In this document: positions 1-8,157 of the stretch, piece after piece | How positions within the stretch are numbered: the stretch's first letter is position 1 | Layout: the number at the start of each line of letters is the position of its first letter | Assembly (NCBI RefSeq): GCF_014224155.1 | Contig: NZ_JAASUI010000006.1 | Span: 35,545-99,544 of the forward strand | DNA length: 64,000 bases | From: Listeria cossartiae subsp. cossartiae | Lineage (GTDB): Bacteria > Bacillota > Bacilli > Lactobacillales > Listeriaceae | Direction: 5' to 3' | Notes under the pieces: generated by a model | Seen by the model: the letters and a program-made list of their open reading frames with translations, nothing else | Databases searched by the model: none | Told to the model about the DNA's origin: nothing | Made by a program: the position numbers and the translations under genes

Positions 1-1240
1 CCACATCAACGTAAAGCGCTTCTTCTAGCTCGCTTTGATCCTTCCCTTCTTTCATCAGCCGGTCCGCTTTTTCTTGGATGGCATGGTAAACATCATGCAC
101 ATCTTCCATATCCACCAAAGCATCACTTGTATCAACGAATTTAAAAATGGATTTATCTACATCAATTAAACGATTTAGTTTTTCTGGTTCGTCTTTTAAG
201 TGCAGTAAACCTTTTTGGACGTGAATGGGTAAATCATCTTGCTCGATTAAAATATAATTGGCTGTTTTGGTTTTATAATGCAAAAAGGCTTTGGCACAGG
301 CCAGTTTTAGGTCTCTTTGCAGTTGACCAACGTTAGCGCTTGCATGATAAAGTAAAAAGGCAATCAGTGCTTTTCTATGTACGCGAATCGATTGATGTAG
401 TCTGGTCGCTTCTTGGTTTAAGAAAAATTCTACTAATTGATAACGTTCTTCCAAGTTTCGTTCTGCTAGGGATGGCAATGTAATCGTCATCGGGATACGT
501 CTTGTGAACGTTTCTAACAGAAAATTATCTGGTGATTCTGTTGTGGCACCGATAATTTGGACTTGCGCATGATGCACATTCGCACTTTCTCCGAGTGGAC
601 GGAATTCCCCTTTATCAATAAATGTAAAGAGCATTTCTTGTCCTTCTGGAGGTAAGCGGTGAATTTCATCAAGGAATAATATCCCGCCATCTGCTTTTTT
701 CAGCAAGCCTTCGCGCGTTTCTTCCGCTCCCGTGTATGCTCCTTTAATCACCCCAAAAATATGGCCAAATAAAAGCTGTGGATTTTGTGCGTAATCAGCA
801 CAGTTAAACGAAACAAAAGGTGCATCAGCTGGAATGGTTTCTGATTCCTTAGCAAATTGATACATACATTCGGCAAAAAGTGATTTCCCTGTCCCAGTAC
901 GACCTAAAATCAAGCTATGAAGCCCATTTGGTGGATATAAAATCGCGGCTTTTGCTTGTTGGATACTTACTTTTAAACTATCTTCCGAGCCAATTAATCG
1001 TCCAAAAGCAGATTCTTGCAAGTTCCCTGCTGGTTCAGTTGCCCGTTCGGTCGTTTTGATAGCTTGATAAAATACCGGTTTCCCAGGAAGTTTGTCTATT
1101 TTTTGTTCTTTAAAAAGATCATTTAGATAACGACTAGCGTTCGCTCGGTCCATTTGAAGCAATTCTGCGACATCTGCTGCAGATACTTTTTCTTCTTTTG
1201 CGTTTAGAAGTTGGAGGACTTCTTCTTTTCTACTAGACAT
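1..1240 (-). CDS. LevR/ManR-type sigma-54-dependent activator, N-terminal part (runs off left edge)
   Basis: About 413 N-terminal residues are visible; the C-terminus lies outside the window. Residues 1-60 look like a winged helix-turn-helix. An AAA+ sigma-54 interaction domain follows, with Walker A GRTGTGKS near residue 116, the sigma-54 contact loop as GAYTGA near 168 (usual form GAFTGA), and Walker B GGILFLDEIH near 188. In the LevR family this core is followed by PTS regulation domains and EIIA/EIIB-like modules; those would lie beyond position 1 and cannot be checked here. Such proteins activate sigma-54 promoters of sugar PTS operons, with activity set by PTS phosphorylation. The ATG at 1238-1240 is preceded by AGGAGTAGAGT. 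The target operon is not in the window. Family is secure, sugar unknown. Confidence 0.9.
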   Translation of the reverse strand, partial: MSSRKEEVLQLLNAKEEKVSAADVAELLQMDRANASRYLNDLFKEQKIDKLPGKPVFYQAIKTTERATEPAGNLQESAFGRLIGSEDSLKVSIQQAKAAILYPPNGLHSLILGRTGTGKSLFAECMYQFAKESETIPADAPFVSFNCADYAQNPQLLFGHIFGVIKGAYTGAEETREGLLKKADGGILFLDEIHRLPPEGQEMLFTFIDKGEFRPLGESANVHHAQVQIIGATTESPDNFLLETFTRRIPMTITLPSLAERNLEERYQLVEFFLNQEATRLHQSIRVHRKALIAFLLYHASANVGQLQRDLKLACAKAFLHYKTKTANYILIEQDDLPIHVQKGLLHLKDEPEKLNRLIDVDKSIFKFVDTSDALVDMEDVHDVYHAIQEKADRLMKEGKDQSELEEALYVDV

Positions 1241-1321
1241 CTACTCTACTCCTTTTTGAAACTCTATGTTTCCATTATACCTTTTTAAATGGCATCCTCG
1301 CAACGATAAAAATTAACTAAC

Positions 1322-1374
1322 AAAAAAGCGCGAATGCTTTCCTTTCTATCAAGAGAGAAAAACATTCCACGCAG
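1322..1374 (-). terminator. Rho-independent terminator of the RNA helicase gene
   Basis: On the minus strand a GCGTGGAATG arm and a CATTCGCGC arm pair around a purine-rich loop and are followed by six T residues. It begins immediately after the helicase stop codon. Confidence 0.7.
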
Positions 1375-1375
1375 C

Positions 1376-2704
1376 TTATGATTTTTTAAAATTGTTTTGT
1401 TTTTTGTTGAATTTATTTGGTTTGTTAGTACGTGCTGGTTTCGCTGCATTAGTAGGTTTTTCTTTACGTCCTCCAGCAGTTCCACTTGGTTTATCTTTGC
1501 GGAACGGTTTTTTCGTGTCCTCTTTTTTGCTTTTTTGCACTTGTTTTGGTGGTCTTGCTGCTTTTTTGGCAATTTTATTTTCAGGGACAGCGCCGTCAAG
1601 CAGTTTTCCTTGGTAGAAGCGCACTTGTTTCCCTTTAATATTGTGGATGGTTAGGTATTGTTTTAATGTTCTTATTTCGCGCGGGTTGGCAAGAGTAATA
1701 ACGGTACCTGATTTGCCCATTCGTCCAGTACGACCTGAACGGTGGGTATATTCTTTTTCGCTTGCTGCTAGATCATAGTGAATCACGTATGGTAAATCCT
1801 CAATATCAAGGCCACGAGCCGCAACATCTGTCACGATTAAATAAGTTAAAGTACCTTTTTTAAAGTCGTCGAGATATTTTTTGCGTTTTTCTTTACGAAT
1901 TTCGCCGTGTATTCCGGCTGCTTTTACTTTATCGTAATGCAGTTTTTCAAGCAAAATTTCCATTCGTGGTTTGTCTTTCACAAAAACAAGGCCGCGCATA
2001 TCTTTAATATGGGAAATTCGGCGTAATAAGGTTGCTTTGTCGCGTGATTCAACGTCCATGTATAAATGTTCTACATTCGTTAACTCTTCTGGTTTCGCTG
2101 TCACTTCTAGCATCACTGGTGTATTTTCCGTTTGTGCGAAAAACGCTTCTGGATTTTCAAGTTTTGTTGCAGATACAAGCGTTAATTGGCGATCGCGAAC
2201 GGCACTTTCGACAATTTCAAGTGTACTTTTAAAATTTTCTTGGCGAAGCAGTTGGTCACATTCGTCCAAAGTAATCGTTTTGATTTCATGCATTTTAATT
2301 TTCTTTTGTTTGATTAGCTCAAGTGCGCGGCCTGGAGAGGCTACAATAATTTGTGGTTTTTTCTTTAATTTTTCGATTTGCCGTTTGACATTGGCTCCCC
2401 CGATTAAAGATATCACCGTCAATTCATCGCTTGGTAACCATGAGCGGATAACTTCCGTGATTTGCATAACTAATTCATGTGATGGCGCTAAAACAAGCCA
2501 TTGTGTTTTTGGAATTGCTTCTATTTTTTCAAGGGTTGGCAGTGAATAAGCTACCGTTTTCCCCGTTCCAGTTGGTGACACTGCGAGTACATCTGCCCCG
2601 TCTTTGATTGGTTGATACATCGCGCTTTGAATCTCTGTTGGCGTTTCATAACCATGTTCTTTCCATTTTTCCGCCCAAAAGCTTGGGATATTTGATTCTG
2701 TCAT
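1376..2704 (-). CDS. DEAD-box-family ATP-dependent RNA helicase with a DECD motif
   Basis: A 442-residue helicase with two RecA-like domains. Visible motifs are a Q-motif region (FWAEKWKEHGYETPTEIQ), motif I SPTGTGKT at 43-50, the PGR motif Ib, motif II DECD near 148-151 in place of DEAD, motif III SAT near 178, and motif VI HRSGRTGR near 322-329. The last 70 residues form a very basic K/R/P/N-rich tail that probably binds RNA. Family members unwind short RNA duplexes during ribosome assembly and RNA decay. It corresponds to one of the small set of Listeria DEAD-box helicases linked to cold growth and ribosome maturation. AAAGGAG precedes the ATG. It appears monocistronic, with its own extended -10 promoter and terminator. 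Confidence 0.93.
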   Translation of the reverse strand: MTESNIPSFWAEKWKEHGYETPTEIQSAMYQPIKDGADVLAVSPTGTGKTVAYSLPTLEKIEAIPKTQWLVLAPSHELVMQITEVIRSWLPSDELTVISLIGGANVKRQIEKLKKKPQIIVASPGRALELIKQKKIKMHEIKTITLDECDQLLRQENFKSTLEIVESAVRDRQLTLVSATKLENPEAFFAQTENTPVMLEVTAKPEELTNVEHLYMDVESRDKATLLRRISHIKDMRGLVFVKDKPRMEILLEKLHYDKVKAAGIHGEIRKEKRKKYLDDFKKGTLTYLIVTDVAARGLDIEDLPYVIHYDLAASEKEYTHRSGRTGRMGKSGTVITLANPREIRTLKQYLTIHNIKGKQVRFYQGKLLDGAVPENKIAKKAARPPKQVQKSKKEDTKKPFRKDKPSGTAGGRKEKPTNAAKPARTNKPNKFNKKQNNFKKS

Positions 2705-2734
2705 GACCCGACTCCTTTATTAGTTCTTCTCTGT

Positions 2735-2743
2735 ATCATACCA
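2735..2743 (-). promoter_or_regulatory. Extended -10 promoter of the helicase gene
   Basis: The minus strand reads TGGTATGAT (TG-n-TATGAT), about 30 bases upstream of the helicase ATG. No good -35 is seen, which is usual for extended -10 promoters. Confidence 0.5.
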
Positions 2744-2792
2744 TGCTTACTGCAAGTCTGCACTTTTATTTAGGATTTTTGTTGCTATAAAT

Positions 2793-2834
2793 AAAAAAAC
2801 TAGGAGTCAGCACGCGTGCCTCTTCCTAGCTTTT
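2793..2834 (-). terminator. Terminator after the Gfo/Idh/MocA oxidoreductase gene
   Basis: CTAGGA and TCCTAG arms flank a second self-complementary core (GCACGCGTGC). Seven T residues follow on the minus strand. This likely ends the 10.3-2.8 kb sugar operon. Confidence 0.75.
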
Positions 2835-2840
2835 GAAAAA

Positions 2841-3824
2841 TTATTTTTCCGCGTCAAACCAAATATCGTTTTGGTGACGTAGTTCGTTGGAGACACGTAA
2901 TACTTTTAAACTTAAGTCAGCTAAGTATTCGTATGTATCTCGGTCGCTATGTTCGATAATTCTTGCAAACTCAGCTGCTTCAAATTGCATATCATTGGTA
3001 ACTGTTTCACCAGCGAGTTCCGTTTCTTCTTTTGTTGCATTGTCGTAAAAAGTAATATGTTCAATTCCGGTAAGGGGATCCACGATTAGAGTTCCTTTTT
3101 GACCGTAAATTTCGCTTGGTAAGAAGGATTGGGAATTTTTTCCTTGAATGATTGTAACGTTGAATGTTGGGTATTCAAGAATGATTGGGCCAAGTCCATC
3201 TACGCCTGTTGGTAATTTAGTCGCGAAATAGGTCGCTTTGACGGGTTCACCGAATAAGGTAATCGCCGAGTAAAGCGGATATACTCCTAAATCTACAATG
3301 GAACCGCCAGAGAATTTTAAGGAGAAGATGTTTGGTTCTTCGCCGTTTAAAACTTGATCATATCTGGAGGAATATTTCATGTATGCAAGTGTTGCACCGT
3401 GGATGGTTCCCACTTTGTCGATGCTTTCTTGTAGACGTTTGAAGTTTGGTTCTTGGATGTGGCGAGCTGCTTCAAATAAAAAGACATTGTTTTCGCGAGC
3501 AATTTGGTGCGCATGCTCTAATTCTGCTACTGTGGAAAAAATTGGTTTTTCGACAATCACATGTTTTTTATTTTTCAGTAAGCTGACCGCGTGCTGATAA
3601 TGAAGTGCATTAGGAGAAGCAATATAGACAGCATCACAAGCGTCTGATTGCCCCATTTCTTCAATATCGGTGAAGTAAGTCAACGCTCCATATTTTTCTC
3701 CAAATGCGCGTGCTTTTTCTTCTGTGCGCGAGTATACCGCCGTAAGATTCCATTCACCAGAATTAATTGCGCCTTCCATAAATGCGTCTGTAATCCAGTT
3801 CGTACCCATAATTCCAAGTTTCAT
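2841..3824 (-). CDS. Gfo/Idh/MocA family NAD(P)-dependent oxidoreductase
   Basis: A 327-residue protein. The N-terminal Rossmann fold begins KLGIMGTNW, and the conserved EKP motif (VIVEKPIFS) near residues 92-100 carries the family's catalytic lysine. The C-terminal half is the usual alpha/beta substrate domain. Members oxidise or reduce hydroxyls of sugars, inositols or bile pigments; the substrate here is unknown. It is the last gene on the strand after the GH3, GH94 and LacI genes. The gap to the LacI stop is 59 bp and a terminator follows, so it may process a product of the beta-1,2-glucan locus, though that is inference from position. AAAGGAGTTGT precedes the ATG. Confidence 0.85.
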   Translation of the reverse strand: MKLGIMGTNWITDAFMEGAINSGEWNLTAVYSRTEEKARAFGEKYGALTYFTDIEEMGQSDACDAVYIASPNALHYQHAVSLLKNKKHVIVEKPIFSTVAELEHAHQIARENNVFLFEAARHIQEPNFKRLQESIDKVGTIHGATLAYMKYSSRYDQVLNGEEPNIFSLKFSGGSIVDLGVYPLYSAITLFGEPVKATYFATKLPTGVDGLGPIILEYPTFNVTIIQGKNSQSFLPSEIYGQKGTLIVDPLTGIEHITFYDNATKEETELAGETVTNDMQFEAAEFARIIEHSDRDTYEYLADLSLKVLRVSNELRHQNDIWFDAEK

Positions 3825-3883
3825 TAGCCGACAACTCCTTTGATTTTATTTTAAGTATACCTTAAAACAAGGAAAAAAGCGTA

Positions 3884-4849
3884 CTAATTGTTTGAAACAG
3901 ATGGACCACTGATTCTAGTTGTATAGATTATTTCATTTTCGGCTTTTCCACCTTCGAGCAGCTCGACAAGTTTGTCAGCAGCCACTGCGCCCCATTTGTA
4001 CTTCGAATATTCGATAGTCGCAAGGCGTGGCACTAAATACTCACTAATATCGGTATTATCAAAGCCGATAATTCGGACGTCTTTGCCGATTTCCAACTCT
4101 GTGCTCGCGAAATAACGATACATACCGATAGCCATATTATCATTTAAAGCGAATACGGACACGGGAGCTTTCCAATTTTTAGCGATAATCGCTGCTGCTT
4201 TTTCGCCGCTTTGTTCGGAAAAGTCGCCTTCGATAATATGCACTTTTTTATCACCAGAGCGGGCAAGTTCTTGTTTGGCCGTTTCGAGTCTAACTCTTGC
4301 ATCGTACGAATCATCCGGACCGGTAATCACATAAAAATCACCTTTAAAATTAGTAGATAAATAATCAATTGCGAGTGTTGCCCCACCTTTATTATCTAGT
4401 AAAACTTGGCTCACATTTTCATGCGTAAGTTCCCGGTCGAGCACGACTAATTTATGGCCACGATTAGCATAATTAATAATTTCGCTCGACGGGAAATTCG
4501 CATCTAAAATAATAGCGCCATCAATCATTTTTTCGGGTAAAAATCGGTGTGTTTTCGTGCCACTGCAAGCGATGAGTTCATATCCGTGTTTATAGAGCGT
4601 TTGCGTTAAACCTTCTAGTAAAGTCCCGTAAAAAATCCCGCCGTAGTTCGTTAAATAGACGCCGATAATTTTTGTTTCTCTCGTTTTTAACGTTCGTGCT
4701 GCCATATTGGGAATATAATTCAATTCATTTGCGATGGTCATAATTCGTTTTCGCGTTTTTTCGGTCACTTTCGGGCTGCCATTAAGCGCGTAGGATACTG
4801 TTGAAATGGAAACCCCTGCCTTTTTCGCGATATCTTTAATTCCTACCAC
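3884..4849 (-). CDS. LacI-family transcriptional regulator of the beta-glucooligosaccharide locus
   Basis: A 321-residue regulator. The N-terminal helix-turn-helix reads IKDIAKKAGVSISTVSYALNG, with the hinge helix NMAARTLKTRET near residues 50-60. A periplasmic-binding-protein-like effector domain follows (LDNKGGATLAIDYL, IIGFDNTDISEYLVPRLATI). The start is GTG; the ATG 12 bases upstream runs quickly into a stop. It begins 47 bp after the GH94 stop, so it is probably co-transcribed with the enzymes it controls. The two GAAACGTTTC palindromes at 10350-10359 and 10601-10610 are the best candidate operators. The natural inducer is presumably a sophoro-oligosaccharide (inference). Confidence 0.88.
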   Translation of the reverse strand: MVGIKDIAKKAGVSISTVSYALNGSPKVTEKTRKRIMTIANELNYIPNMAARTLKTRETKIIGVYLTNYGGIFYGTLLEGLTQTLYKHGYELIACSGTKTHRFLPEKMIDGAIILDANFPSSEIINYANRGHKLVVLDRELTHENVSQVLLDNKGGATLAIDYLSTNFKGDFYVITGPDDSYDARVRLETAKQELARSGDKKVHIIEGDFSEQSGEKAAAIIAKNWKAPVSVFALNDNMAIGMYRYFASTELEIGKDVRIIGFDNTDISEYLVPRLATIEYSKYKWGAVAADKLVELLEGGKAENEIIYTTRISGPSVSNN

Positions 4850-4896
4850 GTGAATCGCATCCTTTTCTGTTTTCTTTTATTATACACAAAACAACC

Positions 4897-7800
4897 TTAC
4901 AGACGGTTATTTTTTTGAAATTTAATCGTGATTTGTGAACATTTTGTTGTTAAGCTCTTTTTCGGTAAAACGAGCGCTCCTGTACGGTATGCATTCGCTT
5001 CATTTTCAATAGGTTGTTTTTCGCCGTTCACCAAAATCCCGGCCTCATCTGCGCTTTCAAACGTGATATCTAGCGGGTAATTATCCAGTTCGATGTGGCA
5101 TTCTAGCCCATCTAAATCTACTGGCAAAATCGGATCGAAAATGAGCGCTTGTTCTGTTTGGCGAATACCAAGAACCGAACTAATTAACTGATGTAAGTAT
5201 ATTCCTGGACCGCTCGAATAAATCCGCCAGCCGCCTTTCACAGGAATAGTCCCTTCTTTCACGCGACCGAACTCATTTTGTGCCTGATAACGATCTAAAA
5301 ATGCGGCATCAGAACTACTGAAATACGTATTACTTTGGCGTAGCGCCGCGTTTGGTACGACTTCTTTAATATTGATTGGATTAATGATATCAAGCATATG
5401 CCAAGCCGAACTGTCGCCAACTTTTGCAAGTGCTTCGATATAGCGAATATGCGCATGGACGTATTGCAAACCAACTTCTCTGCCAAAATTTGCCGCTTGC
5501 TCGGCCCGTTTGAAATGCGTACTTACACCACCCGCATAATGCGCCGGTTCACTCATTAAACGCACACCATCCGGGTGAAGTAGATGTTCATCGATAATGT
5601 GAAAATTACGACTTGCTTGTTTTTTATCAACGAGCTCAGCAATCACGCTTCTTGTTAGTGGAATTAAGCGATACTTAATATTGGTTTCTTTATCGTCCGG
5701 ATGAATCATCCAAACCGGCTCTTTTCCTTCTTCTAAATAAAGGAAGCCTGGAATGACATCGGTATTACCAGTCATATATTTAGTGAAATCCGCTTGAACA
5801 CGTTTGGCTAATTCGCTATATTTGTCACCAACTGGTAAAAATGTGGCTAATCGTTTAAATGTTTGATAGGTTAGTGCCACTGTCCAACTGGAAACCATAT
5901 TTTTCTTCAATTGCGCATTTGCAGGTTGAAGCGTATCGTCCCAGTCGCCATCACCGTAGTTAGAAAGCGCCGTTCCTTTCATAAAGCGGGCTTCGATTGT
6001 TTGTACAGCTAATTCAATATGCTCTAACAGCGTCCCTTTTTCAGTTGTGAATGTTTTCGATTCACGGTCAACAAATGGAATCGCTTCTTCGAGTATGCCC
6101 GTGTCCCCGCTCATTTCCAAATAATCACCAATAATTTTCAGCGGCCAAACAATCACATCGCCGTGACTTTCTTCTTGTTGAATTGATGTATATTTATCAA
6201 ACATAAACCACTGCGGCCAGTCGCCAGTATCTCGGTATTGATGCGAAAAGATCGTTAACACTAGTTTGCGTAAAACAGCTTTGTTGCCAGTCGCAAGGAA
6301 AAATTCAAATGGTCCTTGGCTTACGTCACGGGTTCCCCAAGCTGCCCCACTATACTGTTCTAAACCGTGCGGCGATGCGTAATGAACGAGCATTTGGTGC
6401 GCATACCAATACACCGTTAAATTTAGTTTTTCCGCCGTTGTACTTTGATGGTTTAAATGGAATTGGGCGGTTAATTCGTCATAGCTCGCGCGAATTTCTT
6501 TGGTGGCTGCTTCTAAATCTTGGTCCTTCTCTGCAAACTCCTCTGTTAGTTTTGCTTGGACGTGAAAAGTTGCGCTATCTGCCGGTTCAAATACGAAAAC
6601 GTCTAATCCAGCTGTCCCCGCATAATCTTTCGCAAAATAACTTTCGTCGGTGATGTCGTTATAACTACCATCCACGCGGAATTGAAGTGCCGGGTAAGTA
6701 GCTAAAATCGGTGAATCTGGTGATGGGAAATAAGTGACAGCGCCAGCTTTTATTTCTTTTTTCACCGTTGTGTCGTATTCATTCGTACCCATTGTAACTT
6801 GGTTAGTTAGCACCAATTTATAAGGATGGCCTTTTTCAGAATGGACGGTGACGAATGCCTCTTTGCTTGTAGCGGTTAAGGTCGTTTTTACGGTGATTAA
6901 ATCATCATTCCACTGGTAATACCAAGTCGAGTAGTTCGTGCTCGTTTCCCACACAGATGGCACGCCGAGTGGTCGTAATTCACCGTTTTGTTCGATATAA
7001 ATTCTTACACCGCTTGTTTGCAAAATGTTCAACGGATTGCGCGCATGGCTGTTCCATTTATTCATGTTCGTGTTACCAGCAACCAATTGCGATAAAAACG
7101 CACCGTACATGTAGGTGGTCGCCGAAAGAGTTGCCTCCGGGTTTAAAACATCCACTTTATCTAACAAAATGCTGCCATGTGGGCGTTCTAATTTGGCTTC
7201 TTTTTCACGCGTCACAACATGTGCATAGCTTGGCGTGAAAAAGGATAGCAGTGCGCCGTTTTGTTCTTCCTCTTGAATTCGGTCTGGGAAGTTCGCTTGT
7301 AGCCATTTTTCGGAAATTGGTTCGCCAGTAATGGCTGAACCGATATTTTTGTCGCGAATCGCTTTTTTACTCGGCTGATAGGCTTGAGCCGGAATGCTCG
7401 CTTTTATTTCAGCGATATTTCCGATCGGTGCTCCAGATGCTTTTGGTTGATTTTCAGTTGCATAGCCGTAAAAAGTGGTTTCTGCGTGACCTGAAAATGC
7501 TTCTGTTTGTAAGGAAATTTGCGCGAATTCATATTGGTATACGCGGTTTGGTAGTGATTTTTGCGCGAGTGCTGCTAGTTCACTCGTAATTTTATAATTG
7601 GTGCCATACATATCGAAACCATCTGTTGCATAGCCAATAATGTTCGTCAATGCGCCGATTTGGACTGCCGGAAAGCGATTGTTTTGCGGTTGATTTTGGC
7701 GAGCTTGAATCGTGAAACCAGTCGCGCCTTCTGTCACATGATAATCAATGTATTGCGACATATACGCTTCATTCGTCCGCACTGCCGCTTGTTCCGCAAG

Positions 7801-8157
7801 GCCTAAGTCTTGTAAATACACAAGATCAAAAGTTCCTGCGCCGTCCACTGTTACATCATAAAACCAGCCACGCGAATGAAATTGCATTTGCACCGTGTAT
7901 TCGAACGGACCAACTCCCCCGCGATATTCAACACCATGCTCATTAAAACCGACTTCTGCATCTGCGGTTAAAAGCGGATAAGCCTCCACTTTATCAGCCA
8001 AATGCGCTCGTACATAAATTTGTGATAAGCGATTTTCTAACGGATTTTGAATGACTTGATTCAACATCATATCTTTTAATTTCAGCCAAGCAAGCTCCCC
8101 ACTTGGATAAAATGCCGCCGACAAATCCGCTTTTTTAATTTCTTTTAATTTTGTCAC
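4897..8157 (-). CDS. GH94 1,2-beta-oligoglucan phosphorylase
   Basis: A 1086-residue cytoplasmic enzyme without a signal peptide. The architecture fits glycoside hydrolase family 94: an N-terminal beta-sandwich, an (alpha/alpha)6 barrel, and a short C-terminal beta domain. The motif NYGDGDWDDTLQP near residues 730-740 contains the family's catalytic general-acid aspartate. A characterised L. innocua enzyme from this gene context phosphorolyses beta-1,2-glucooligosaccharides to glucose 1-phosphate (EC 2.4.1.333), and the neighbours here (GH3, binding protein, permeases, LacI) match. The substrate is therefore assigned by orthology and context. The ATG lies inside the end of the upstream GH3 gene with a 4-base overlap, indicating translational coupling. 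Older annotations call such proteins cellobiose or cyclic beta-glucan phosphorylase. Confidence 0.88.
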   Translation of the reverse strand: MTKLKEIKKADLSAAFYPSGELAWLKLKDMMLNQVIQNPLENRLSQIYVRAHLADKVEAYPLLTADAEVGFNEHGVEYRGGVGPFEYTVQMQFHSRGWFYDVTVDGAGTFDLVYLQDLGLAEQAAVRTNEAYMSQYIDYHVTEGATGFTIQARQNQPQNNRFPAVQIGALTNIIGYATDGFDMYGTNYKITSELAALAQKSLPNRVYQYEFAQISLQTEAFSGHAETTFYGYATENQPKASGAPIGNIAEIKASIPAQAYQPSKKAIRDKNIGSAITGEPISEKWLQANFPDRIQEEEQNGALLSFFTPSYAHVVTREKEAKLERPHGSILLDKVDVLNPEATLSATTYMYGAFLSQLVAGNTNMNKWNSHARNPLNILQTSGVRIYIEQNGELRPLGVPSVWETSTNYSTWYYQWNDDLITVKTTLTATSKEAFVTVHSEKGHPYKLVLTNQVTMGTNEYDTTVKKEIKAGAVTYFPSPDSPILATYPALQFRVDGSYNDITDESYFAKDYAGTAGLDVFVFEPADSATFHVQAKLTEEFAEKDQDLEAATKEIRASYDELTAQFHLNHQSTTAEKLNLTVYWYAHQMLVHYASPHGLEQYSGAAWGTRDVSQGPFEFFLATGNKAVLRKLVLTIFSHQYRDTGDWPQWFMFDKYTSIQQEESHGDVIVWPLKIIGDYLEMSGDTGILEEAIPFVDRESKTFTTEKGTLLEHIELAVQTIEARFMKGTALSNYGDGDWDDTLQPANAQLKKNMVSSWTVALTYQTFKRLATFLPVGDKYSELAKRVQADFTKYMTGNTDVIPGFLYLEEGKEPVWMIHPDDKETNIKYRLIPLTRSVIAELVDKKQASRNFHIIDEHLLHPDGVRLMSEPAHYAGGVSTHFKRAEQAANFGREVGLQYVHAHIRYIEALAKVGDSSAWHMLDIINPINIKEVVPNAALRQSNTYFSSSDAAFLDRYQAQNEFGRVKEGTIPVKGGWRIYSSGPGIYLHQLISSVLGIRQTEQALIFDPILPVDLDGLECHIELDNYPLDITFESADEAGILVNGEKQPIENEANAYRTGALVLPKKSLTTKCSQITIKFQKNNRL

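Noticed and set aside
1971..2549. 192-codon ORF antisense to the helicase
   Set aside because: Same strand-shadow effect; no promoter or ribosome binding site.
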